Assembly: GCA_947448305.1 (NCBI GenBank)
Contig: CANFME010000014.1
Coordinates: 1 to 36,911 of the forward strand
Source of the DNA: Burkholderiaceae bacterium
GTDB lineage: Bacteria > Pseudomonadota > Gammaproteobacteria > Burkholderiales > Burkholderiaceae
Direction of reading: 5' to 3'
DNA length: 36,911 nucleotides
The notes beneath the pieces were generated by a model, which worked only from the letters and a program-made list of their open reading frames with translations, was not told the DNA's origin and made no database searches. Below are positions 1 through 7,360 of the stretch, one piece after another; within the stretch, counting starts at the first letter, position 1, and every line of letters begins with the position of its first letter. The position numbers were made by a program, and so were the translations under genes.

Positions 1-1
1 C

Positions 2-124
2 CTTAGTGATTTTTATATCCGCCCTAACAAGGCAAAATTATTTGGCCTTGTCATTGGCTATGGCTCTACCAATGAAAGAATGATTCCCCGGCTAGTACGG
101 CAACTGAAAGATATTGTCGTTTAA
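2..124 (+). CDS. C-terminal end of a MocR/GntR-type PLP-dependent regulator (partial)
   Basis: An open frame enters from the left edge and stops at TAA 122-124, giving about 40 residues. They contain FYIRPNKAKLFGLVIGYGS, then a helix RMIPRLVRQLKDIVV. The pattern of a hydrophobic strand 'GLVIGYGS' followed by a short helix resembles the end of the aminotransferase-like domain in MocR-type GntR regulators. Such proteins carry an N-terminal winged helix and a C-terminal fold-type-I PLP domain. Only the tail is visible, so the family assignment is tentative and the regulated pathway cannot be named. The stop codon sits inside a palindrome (117-131) that may be part of the mRNA 3' end. Confidence 0.5.
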   Translation, partial: LSDFYIRPNKAKLFGLVIGYGSTNERMIPRLVRQLKDIVV

Positions 125-299
125 AACGACATCGACTGACGCGGGGATGTTTAATTGACATGTCCTTTTAAAGGACACGTCATGAACGAGATACCTCACT
201 CTAGAACCAGAGTGGTGGAATCCTGATTGACGGATTATATCTGTGGACTCTGACTAAACACGCTAGGCACAAGGTCTAAGCACCATTAAGTACTTGAAA
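125..299. other. hairpin-rich gap between the MocR-like gene and the tRNA-Phe terminator
   Basis: No open frame of note is present. Inverted repeats seen are: GTCGTTT/AAACGAC around 117-131, overlapping the upstream stop codon; an imperfect stem at 157-181 (GACATGTCCTT with AAGGACACGTC, one mismatch); CACTCT/AGAGTG at 197-202 and 209-214 with a 6-nt loop; and AATCC/GGATT at 219-223 and 232-236. None is followed by a T-tract on either strand, so they are not simple terminators. The density of stems suggests a structured RNA or a 3' untranslated structure, but I recognise no known RNA family. Confidence 0.35.
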
Positions 300-325
300 T
301 AAAAATAGCCCAACAAATGGGCTAT
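300..325 (-). terminator. Rho-independent terminator of tRNA-Phe
   Basis: Read on the minus strand, the stem ATAGCCC pairs with GGGCTAT (319-325 and 305-311) around a 7-nt loop, and is followed by TTTTTATTT. It lies 9 bases past the CCA end of tRNA-Phe, as expected for a single-gene tRNA transcript. On the plus strand the stem is followed by no T-run, so it acts in one direction. Confidence 0.85.
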
Positions 326-334
326 CGTGATTCT

Positions 335-410
335 TGGTGGCCCGGGGCGGAATCGAACCACCGACACAAGGATTTTCAATCCTCTGCTCTACCGACTGAG
401 CTACCAGGCC
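335..410 (-). tRNA. tRNA-Phe (anticodon GAA)
   Basis: The minus strand folds into a 76-nt cloverleaf. The acceptor stem is GGCCTGG with CCGGGCC (one G-U pair), followed by discriminator A and an encoded CCA (335-337). The D arm holds GCTCAGTCGGTAGAGC. The anticodon stem-loop is GAGGA-TTGAAAA-TCCTT, with GAA at 375-377. The T arm is GGTGG-TTCGATT-CCGCC. All canonical elements are intact, so the gene should be functional. A terminator follows directly. Confidence 0.98.
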
Positions 411-554
411 ATAATCGAATATTATAACTGAAGTTCATATAGAGATAAAGAACTTAGAGTACCCCATAGTATATTTACTTCGTTATTTATTTTCAATCTG
501 AATAAGTTCTTTGATTGTTATGCCTTTAAATTTAGCTAGTCAGTTATTTTGGAG

Positions 555-1274
555 TTAATTTCCATTATTGCCAGCTTTTCGAACATCAATCCCTAAAGCC
601 TTTAACTTTCTATACAAATGAGTCCTCTCAAGGCCGGTATACTCTGAAACTTTAGTCATACTACCACCTGTTTTCTTAAGGTGATACTCGAAATATGCCT
701 TTTCAAAAATATCTCTGGCTTCTCGAAGTGGTAAATCAAAATGACCAGGACTTAACTCTGCATGAGCACTACTTGGAGCTATAAACTCACCATCAGTATG
801 TTGCCTTGAAGAATCAGATACGTTAGATTTTTCACCCGTATTAACGAGCATCGTTGTTGAATATTCTTTAATGACGTTTGAACTCGTCTTAAAAACATCA
901 TCTTTTGGTAAAACTCTTTCTAAAGCTTGATTAACTGTTTTTAGCAACTTCTGTAAAGCAATTGGCTTTTCCAAAAAATTGCATGCTCCAATACGAGTAG
1001 CCTCTACAGCAGTATCAATGGTTGCATGTCCTGACATCATCACGACTGGCATCGTCAACTTATTATCTTTTGACCATTCTTTTAAAAGTGTTACACCATC
1101 GGTATCTGGCATCCAGATATCGAGTAACACAAGATCAGGTTGAAGTTGATCACGCACGGTCCTCGCTTGTTGCGCATTCTCAGCAGAATAAACCACGTGA
1201 CCTTCATCGCTTAATATCTCGTTAAGCAACTCCCGGATTCCCATTTCGTCATCAACTACTAATATATTTGCCAT
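555..1274 (-). CDS. NtrX-like response regulator without AAA+ domain (receiver + Fis HTH)
   Basis: Partner response regulator of the adjacent NtrY-type kinase. Residues 1-120 form a receiver domain: acidic pocket D8/D9, phospho-acceptor D52 in LLDIWMP, S81 and K103. Residues about 120-175 are a polar linker. Residues about 180-230 carry a Fis-type helix-turn-helix (PLREARDIFEKAYFEYHL ... TGLERTHLYRKLKALG) that matches the C-terminus of NtrX/NtrC regulators. Classical NtrX is about 450 residues with a sigma54-interacting AAA+ ATPase between these parts. Here that domain, with its Walker motifs and GAFTGA loop, is absent and the protein is 239 residues. It should therefore bind DNA but not activate sigma54 promoters by ATP hydrolysis, more like ActR/PrrA. 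It lies 61 bp downstream of ntrY on the same strand and probably shares its transcript. Confidence 0.93.
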   Translation of the reverse strand: MANILVVDDEMGIRELLNEILSDEGHVVYSAENAQQARTVRDQLQPDLVLLDIWMPDTDGVTLLKEWSKDNKLTMPVVMMSGHATIDTAVEATRIGACNFLEKPIALQKLLKTVNQALERVLPKDDVFKTSSNVIKEYSTTMLVNTGEKSNVSDSSRQHTDGEFIAPSSAHAELSPGHFDLPLREARDIFEKAYFEYHLKKTGGSMTKVSEYTGLERTHLYRKLKALGIDVRKAGNNGN

Positions 1275-1335
1275 TCTTTTTCTTCCTGTAAAACAATTTT
1301 AATACTTCATTAAGCCAAATAATTCGCTACCCAAG

Positions 1336-3561
1336 TTAAGCCAATTTTTGAAACAAAATTGAAATTCTTGCGCCACGAATCACTTCTTTACTCATTCTAT
1401 TTTTTAACTCTATTCTTGCCCCATGTTCATCAACAATTTTCTTTACTACCGCAAGACCCAAACCAGTACCTTTTGATTTAGAGGTGATGTAGGGCTCAAA
1501 AGCTCGACTGAGAATTCGAGGCGAGAATCCTGGACCATTGTCGGCAACTGAAAACCTTACTAATTTTTCGATATTTCCTAAATGGTCTTCATGACTTACC
1601 ATTTCTGTTTTTATTTCAATCTCAGGTTCTGAGTGAATTTCTATGGCAGCATCTAATGCATTTTGTAATATGTTATGAATAATTTGACGGAGCTGAGTTG
1701 GATCGCCAACAATGTGAGGGCAGTCTAAATCCAACTTCAAATCAATATGGTTATTTTCATATAAACCCATAATTTGATTAATCAATTGATTCAAATCTAT
1801 TTCCTGCATATTGGGCGATTGTTTTTTTCCAAAGTCTCTAAAATTATTAACCATCGTCTTCATCGCTTGCACTTGATGAATAATCGTATTCGTTAGCTTA
1901 ACGACAATATCCTCTTGTTCCGTTGGAATTTTTCCAGCCAACTTTTGGTAAATTCTTTCTGCTGATAATTGAATAGGCGTTAAGGGATTTTTTATTTCAT
2001 GCGCCAAACGCTGAGCAACTTCTCCCCAAGCAAGCGCACGTTGGGCAGTAATGACTTCGGTAATATCATCAAATACAATAATATATTGTTTTCCAACCAA
2101 CTCTGTGCCTCGCGTCAGAAGCGTTGGAATAGTTTTTTCTTCATCCAATGGGTTGTCATATAAGGTGAGCTGCCTTTGCCAAGAGGGTTGATTGCCTGAG
2201 CTTGAATTAAGGCTATCTTCACCACCAATAGAAATTAAATTTGCTTTAAAAGCTTCTTTAATATTGGTTTCGAAGAATAATAGTTCCGGAATTGAGCTCA
2301 GCACTTTACCAATTACTTGTGTTAAATCGCGCTCTAAAATTCTTTTGGCACCCTCATTAGCCACAAGTAATTTAAAGTCTTGGTCAAATACACAAACGCC
2401 AGCAGTCAAATTAGTCAGTACAGACTCTGAAAAATCTTTTGACTCTTGAAGTGACTGACGAGTTTCTCGGAGCTGTCTCGTCATATTGTTAAATTGACGA
2501 GTTAACATTCCTAATTCATCATTCGAGTTAATTTCAGGTTTCGGTGAGAGATCACCTTGTGCTACAGCCTGTGTACCTCTTAACAACATCAATAAGGGTT
2601 GAGCCAACTGACGTCCCAAAATCAAGGCTAAAGTTATTGCAACAAAAAGGGCAATAAACATCGTTAAGGTTAAGGAGCCAATATACATTTTGCGCAGTCC
2701 AACGCGGCTTAATGACTTTGCTTGGTACTCACTATAAGCGTTTTGAATCGTTTTTGCATTTTCAGCTAATTCTTTAGGGATCTTTTTTGTTAGTTTAATA
2801 ATTTTTTTATTTGGCAGTTGGTAAAGCGCTATATACCGATAGTTATCAATGCCATTACCTCCACCAAAATCATCAACCAAAGCCACCTTGCCATCTCTTT
2901 TCAAGATTGGCAATACATCCATATACGCGTAATTTTCAATTAACGCCTCTGAAGTACAGGGCTTTGTTAAAAGTTGCGAGCCCTGTTCCGTCAGTATTTC
3001 TATACCAAGTAAATCAAATTGTTGACACAATAAATTTTGCTGAGATTCACTAAAGTTTTCTACTGAAACTTTCGGAATGATTGTCAGGCCATTATTTAAG
3101 AAATCTTTCTGTCCCATCTCAAAAGAATTTCTACCTAAACTCAATCCTGCGTCAAGTGCTGATTCAACATTAAGATCAAACCACGACTCAATACTCCTAC
3201 CTACGAATTGAAGAGAAACAGAATATAAAATAGCTCCTGGCAAAACACCTACTAAACCGAAAATCATCGCTAACTTAGCAATCAACCTAGTGCCGAAATA
3301 GCCTTGCCGCCAGCGGATTGTTAACGTAACAACTAAGCCAATAATTAACAGTAAAAGCGCCACCCCAATAATAATATTTGCTGCATATAACCACACAAAA
3401 TATTGACCTAGAATTTGCGCATCCGCGCTAATACCTGTTAAAAGACTAATTAAAAGGACCGCTAGAATCAATACAACAATAATAAATGCTGTTAAATCCC
3501 GCTTTAGTCGGTATTGACCATTAAATGGCTTGTTTGGGATGGAGGGCGTTAGTGTCTTCAT
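1336..3561 (-). CDS. ntrY: NtrY-type membrane sensor histidine kinase
   Basis: Two-component sensor of 741 residues in the inner membrane. Hydrophobic segments lie at about 24-46, 57-82 and 98-120. A periplasmic-looking region (about 121-290) is closed by a further membrane segment at about 294-316. A HAMP segment follows (about 317-370), then a PAS-like domain (375-500). The dimerisation/phosphoacceptor helix has H521 in RLAHEIKNPLTPIQLSAERI, and the ATPase domain has N-box HNILQNALDA (629-638), DNGPGF (674-679) and GTGLGL (698-703). Domain order and length fit NtrY, which responds to nitrogen or redox state in other proteobacteria; the signal here is unknown. Its ATG overlaps the stop of the DUF4390 gene (ATGA), so translation is probably coupled. 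Confidence 0.95.
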   Translation of the reverse strand: MKTLTPSIPNKPFNGQYRLKRDLTAFIIVVLILAVLLISLLTGISADAQILGQYFVWLYAANIIIGVALLLLIIGLVVTLTIRWRQGYFGTRLIAKLAMIFGLVGVLPGAILYSVSLQFVGRSIESWFDLNVESALDAGLSLGRNSFEMGQKDFLNNGLTIIPKVSVENFSESQQNLLCQQFDLLGIEILTEQGSQLLTKPCTSEALIENYAYMDVLPILKRDGKVALVDDFGGGNGIDNYRYIALYQLPNKKIIKLTKKIPKELAENAKTIQNAYSEYQAKSLSRVGLRKMYIGSLTLTMFIALFVAITLALILGRQLAQPLLMLLRGTQAVAQGDLSPKPEINSNDELGMLTRQFNNMTRQLRETRQSLQESKDFSESVLTNLTAGVCVFDQDFKLLVANEGAKRILERDLTQVIGKVLSSIPELLFFETNIKEAFKANLISIGGEDSLNSSSGNQPSWQRQLTLYDNPLDEEKTIPTLLTRGTELVGKQYIIVFDDITEVITAQRALAWGEVAQRLAHEIKNPLTPIQLSAERIYQKLAGKIPTEQEDIVVKLTNTIIHQVQAMKTMVNNFRDFGKKQSPNMQEIDLNQLINQIMGLYENNHIDLKLDLDCPHIVGDPTQLRQIIHNILQNALDAAIEIHSEPEIEIKTEMVSHEDHLGNIEKLVRFSVADNGPGFSPRILSRAFEPYITSKSKGTGLGLAVVKKIVDEHGARIELKNRMSKEVIRGARISILFQKLA

Positions 3562-4139
3562 TTACTATTAGGTAATCGATAGTGGGGTGTAAATGAGAAC
3601 GCATGTTTTTCACTAGAAAGATTCCATTCCCTTGCATTCAAGGCATTAATCTGGAATGGTTTCGGCAGCTTGCTTAAGTCAAGGCGCATTCTAATAATCC
3701 CTTGGTAGGTTTTATTATTGTCTAGTGCCAAAAGCTCTGCTACCTGCCATCCGCCAATCGACCCCAACTGTAAGAGAGCCTCTTCCAAAGTGGCCGTTGA
3801 AATAGTTAAGCCGCCACCGTTGATTCGATATTGTTGCGTGAGGGGTTGATAAGACAGGCGAATATTTTTCATTGCCTGAATTGGACGCTCTTCAAACCAA
3901 TACCAACGTCCTCTAGTAACCTCAAACTCTACTAAAAAATGAAAAGTTACACCTTTTCTCACAGCGTCACCTAACTCGGTAGGTAAGTCTATCTGATAAG
4001 AAGCATTTAATACCCAGTTAGATTCAACAGGTTCAAGTTGAATTTGTCTTAGCTTAATTCCTTCAGCAAATACTGATGCGCTGATTAAGCCTAAAATCAG
4101 TGTCAGTATTATTAAAAGTTGTTTTCGCCAAAAATTCAT
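3558..4139 (-). CDS. DUF4390 family exported protein
   Basis: Protein of 193 residues with an N-terminal signal peptide (about residues 6-25: KQLLIILTLILGLISASVFA) and a mature part rich in beta strands, containing GRWYWFEERP and LSYQPLTQQYRINGG. These features and its place between rsmB and ntrY match the DUF4390 family, which is conserved at this position in Betaproteobacteria. Function is unknown. Its ATG overlaps the rsmB stop by one base (TAATG) and its stop overlaps the ntrY start (ATGA). Constant linkage with ntrY makes a role in signal perception in the periplasm plausible, but that is inference. Confidence 0.9.
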   Translation of the reverse strand: MNFWRKQLLIILTLILGLISASVFAEGIKLRQIQLEPVESNWVLNASYQIDLPTELGDAVRKGVTFHFLVEFEVTRGRWYWFEERPIQAMKNIRLSYQPLTQQYRINGGGLTISTATLEEALLQLGSIGGWQVAELLALDNNKTYQGIIRMRLDLSKLPKPFQINALNAREWNLSSEKHAFSFTPHYRLPNSK

Positions 4140-5461
4140 TATTTTTTCTGCAATAACCCATAAAAGAAGCCGTCATGCCATTGATTAGGCAGTAGTTGCC
4201 CCAAACAATCTAATCTTATTGCATCATTAAAGTTCTTCATCAACCATTGCACCTGGTTCTCACCTTCCTCAGGAAAAATTGAGCACGTTACGTACAGGAG
4301 AAAACCGCCTGGTTTTAGTACTGTCCATAAATTACCTAAGATTTTCTTTTGGGTAATTGAAAGCTGTTGAAAATCTTCATCTCTTCTCAATTCTAAGATA
4401 TCTGGATGTCTTCGTACAATCCCGCTCGCTGAGCAAGGAACATCCGCTAAGACGGCATCAAAACCTTCACCATTCCACCAAGTTGATAATTCACAGGCAT
4501 CTCCTTGTACTAAATTAGAAGAAAGCCCAAGCCGACTCAGATTTTCCTGAACCCTAGTTAATCTCGATGCATCTATTTCAAGACTATTTAAATGAATCGT
4601 ATTTAACTCTAATAAATGAGTAGTCTTGCCACCTGGTGCGCAACATGCGTCTAAAACTGTTTGGCCTGGTTTTAACGGCAATAAATGAGCTGAAAATTGA
4701 GCGCCTAAGTCCTGGATACTAAAGTAACCTAAGTCATATCCCGGTAACTGCTGGACGGGTGTCGAATGGGCTAATCTAATAGCTTCTGGTGCTAACTTCA
4801 TTAACTCAAGGGGAATATCAATGGTCTCAATACTCTCACTTTGAAGTAAGTCTTGATATTCTTGCTTTGTGATTTTTGAAGTATTCACGCGCAAATAAAA
4901 GCCTGGTTCATGTAGGTTTGTCTCAAGAATACTTCGCCAATCTTTTGGATAAGCTCTTTTCATACGTTTAATCCACCACTGTTGATAATACGGAATATCA
5001 TCATTGATAGGACCAATAAATAATTGTGGGTTTTCTACGCAGCGCCTCATCACAGCATTAATCATGCCTTTGGCAAACTGTGTTTTGGTAGATAAGGTCG
5101 CAGCATTCACTGCCTCGTTGACTAAGGTATGTGTGTTATATTGATTGGGAGAGTCCGGAAGTAATACGCTGGCTGCAACCAGCAGTAAGTTTTCTACTTC
5201 GATTTCAGGCTCTTTGTTAATAAACTCATAAATCACATGTAATAAACGTGCTTTATGGCGAAGTGTTGTGAATGTGAAGCTTTGAACAGCTGAGCGCAAC
5301 TCCTTCGGCAGATTCACAAAACTTTCTGTCAAGGTTGTGCCCACGTCTAAAGCGTTTAATGCATCGGCAGAATATTGAAGAATTTGACTAAGGTTAGCTC
5401 CCTTTAACTCACTAGGTAACTTGCTTGACTCGGATTGGGGTGTTGTTTTTGCCTTATTCAC
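4139..5461 (-). CDS. rsmB: 16S rRNA (cytosine-967-C5)-methyltransferase RsmB
   Basis: Methylates C967 of 16S rRNA using S-adenosylmethionine. The N-terminal NusB-like helical region covers about residues 20-150. The Rossmann methyltransferase domain carries the SAM motif LDACCAPGGKTTHLLE (about 270-285), the DVPCSASGIVRRHPD motif with C343, and the catalytic motif YVTCSIFPEEGENQ with C393. The two-cysteine arrangement is typical of the Sun/RsmB family, and 440 residues is the usual length. The start codon is GTG at 5459-5461, sharing its first base with the htpX stop (TAGTG), so translation should be coupled to htpX. The 3' end overlaps the DUF4390 start. Confidence 0.96.
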   Translation of the reverse strand: MNKAKTTPQSESSKLPSELKGANLSQILQYSADALNALDVGTTLTESFVNLPKELRSAVQSFTFTTLRHKARLLHVIYEFINKEPEIEVENLLLVAASVLLPDSPNQYNTHTLVNEAVNAATLSTKTQFAKGMINAVMRRCVENPQLFIGPINDDIPYYQQWWIKRMKRAYPKDWRSILETNLHEPGFYLRVNTSKITKQEYQDLLQSESIETIDIPLELMKLAPEAIRLAHSTPVQQLPGYDLGYFSIQDLGAQFSAHLLPLKPGQTVLDACCAPGGKTTHLLELNTIHLNSLEIDASRLTRVQENLSRLGLSSNLVQGDACELSTWWNGEGFDAVLADVPCSASGIVRRHPDILELRRDEDFQQLSITQKKILGNLWTVLKPGGFLLYVTCSIFPEEGENQVQWLMKNFNDAIRLDCLGQLLPNQWHDGFFYGLLQKK

Positions 5462-6318
5462 TAATTTGGATATATTCCTGTTTTGGACATTTGTAAAAGT
5501 TTACTGACCCGTTCTTCTGTGTCAGGATGCGTTGAAAATAAACCACGTAAACCACCAGCTGACAGTGGATTCATAATCATCATTTGTGCGACGGCAGGAT
5601 GCTCCTCAATCGCTTGAAAAGGAATGCCCTTTACATAGCTCTCGATTTTTCTTAATGCCATTGCTAAGGCCTCTGGATCGCCACTTATTTCTCCACCACC
5701 ACGATCTGCTTCGTATTCCCTGGCTCTTGAAATAGTCATTTGGATTAGACTGGCAGCTAAAGGTGCTAAAAACATGACTAATATTCCAGCGATTGGATTC
5801 GGTCTTCCTTCGCTGTCTTTTGGACCAAAAAACATCGCAAAATTTGCCAAACTTGAAATTGCTCCAGCCATCGTTGCAGCAATCGTTGAAATTAGAATAT
5901 CACGATGTTTAACGTGGGAGAGCTCATGAGCCATGACACCGCGCAGCTCCCTTTCTGTCAAAATACTTAAAATTCCCGTGGTAGCTGCCACTGCTGCATT
6001 TTCTGGATTTCTTCCTGTGGCAAAAGCATTCGGTGCGTCCTCTTCGATAATATACACCTTCGGCATTGGTATTCCCGCCTTTTGAGATAACTCTCTAACC
6101 ATTTGATAGTATTTTGGATAGTTTGTATCATCAACAGGATTTGCTCCAACCATTCGAAGTACCATCTTGTCCGAATTCCAATAACTAAAGAAATTCATAC
6201 CAACAGCTAATAAAAAAGCGATGATAAGTCCTTGACCACCTCCTAATACACCTCCAACAAAGATAAACAATGCAGTAATAACTGCCATTAAAATTGCGGT
6301 TTTAGCTAAATTAAACAT
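5461..6318 (-). CDS. htpX: membrane zinc metalloprotease HtpX
   Basis: Inner-membrane M48 peptidase that degrades misfolded membrane proteins. Two N-terminal membrane segments (about 5-26 and 28-45) precede the zinc site HELSH (H131, E132, H135); the third ligand is Glu in [11 protein letters not shown] (E203). Two more hydrophobic segments lie at about 142-164 and 176-194. The length of 285 residues is standard. A good ribosome site (AGGAG) sits 7 bases upstream of the ATG. Encoded between fmt and rsmB, with a one-base stop/start overlap to rsmB. Confidence 0.97.
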   Translation of the reverse strand: MFNLAKTAILMAVITALFIFVGGVLGGGQGLIIAFLLAVGMNFFSYWNSDKMVLRMVGANPVDDTNYPKYYQMVRELSQKAGIPMPKVYIIEEDAPNAFATGRNPENAAVAATTGILSILTERELRGVMAHELSHVKHRDILISTIAATMAGAISSLANFAMFFGPKDSEGRPNPIAGILVMFLAPLAASLIQMTISRAREYEADRGGGEISGDPEALAMALRKIESYVKGIPFQAIEEHPAVAQMMIMNPLSAGGLRGLFSTHPDTEERVSKLLQMSKTGIYPN

Positions 6319-6370
6319 TGCTTCTCCTATCGTGTTTACCGATCAATTATTTAACAATATAACAAATTTT

Positions 6371-7360
6371 TTATTTGAATATTTCACCAACATTAATTGT
6401 GTTTGTTTGAATAAATTGTTTTGCGCTCATCCTTTTTGATCCTGCTTTTTGTAATTCTAGGATTCTGAGTACTCCCGTACCACAAGCAATTTCAATACCG
6501 AAATCATTGATGACTAACACCTCGCCAGGTTGGCCAGTTTTACGCTGAGCCCATGTTGGAGAAACATCTTCACACAGCCATAATTTATAAAGCGTTTCGA
6601 TCAAATGAGTCAATGCCACAGGGCTTGGATTTAATGCACGAATTTGACGATCAAGAACTTTTGCGTCCAGATGCCAATCAATCAAAGCTTCTTCTTTGAG
6701 TATTTTTTGAGCGTAAGTAACACCTATTTCTGATTGTTCATGCAAAATCAAATCTTCTTGTCTTGCAATACTATCCAATGTCTCGTTCAACAACCTTGAC
6801 CCTTGTAAGGCTAATCGATCATGTAATGTTTGGGTTGTATCAAAGTTTTGTATTGCTAAACTTTCGCGTGCAATGATGGGACCAGTATCTAGGCCCTCGG
6901 CCATTTTCATGATGCATGTACCTGTTTGGTCATCTCCGCTCCAAATTGCGCGATGGATAGGGGCGGCTCCGCGCCAACGTGGCAATAAAGATGCGTGGAC
7001 ATTGATACAACCCAACTTCGACTTAGATTGCGCTAAATCTAGTAGCCATTTCGGTAAGATCAAACCATAGGCTGCTACCACCATCACATCAAAGTCTAGA
7101 TCCTCTAGGAGCCCCTTTGCATGCTGGGCTTCTTCTGGATATTTACCGTCGAGTTTTAAAGAGGTCGGTTGCAATAATGCAATATTATGATCAAGGGCTA
7201 CTTCTTTTACTGGGCTCGGATGAATCTTTAAACCTCTGCCAGAGGGTCTATCTGGTTGGGTCATTACTAGGACTACTTGGTGTGGCGTTTTTAAGATATT
7301 ACTCAGAATAACTTTAGCAAACTCAGGCGTCCCAGCATAAACTATTTTTAAAGGTCTCAA
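6371..7360 (-). CDS. fmt: methionyl-tRNA formyltransferase
   Basis: Formylates Met-tRNA for initiation using 10-formyl-tetrahydrofolate. From the start chosen here: KIVYAGTPEF (about 5-14), TQPDRPSGRG, the catalytic Asn-His (N120, H122) in CINVHASLLPRWRGAAPIH, and the Asp of GLDTGPI (D158). A C-terminal OB-like domain follows (about 215-329). An ATG exists 30 bases further upstream, but the ten residues it would add (MGNFAERGGT) do not belong to the family. The family N-terminus begins at a TTG (7358-7360) preceded by GGGAGG at 7365-7370. That TTG overlaps the stop codon of the upstream glycosyltransferase (TTGA), so initiation is probably coupled to that gene. Confidence 0.95.
   Translation of the reverse strand: MRPLKIVYAGTPEFAKVILSNILKTPHQVVLVMTQPDRPSGRGLKIHPSPVKEVALDHNIALLQPTSLKLDGKYPEEAQHAKGLLEDLDFDVMVVAAYGLILPKWLLDLAQSKSKLGCINVHASLLPRWRGAAPIHRAIWSGDDQTGTCIMKMAEGLDTGPIIARESLAIQNFDTTQTLHDRLALQGSRLLNETLDSIARQEDLILHEQSEIGVTYAQKILKEEALIDWHLDAKVLDRQIRALNPSPVALTHLIETLYKLWLCEDVSPTWAQRKTGQPGEVLVINDFGIEIACGTGVLRILELQKAGSKRMSAKQFIQTNTINVGEIFK

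Noticed and set aside
240..290. tmRNA-like motif CTGACTAAACACGCTAG
   Set aside because: It resembles the 3' part of tmRNA (GACTAAGCATGTAG-type), but no T arm, CCA end, tag reading frame or acceptor stem follows or precedes it.
1192..1200. CACGTG core as a second parS site
   Set aside because: The flanks do not match the parS palindrome, and it lies inside the response-regulator coding sequence.
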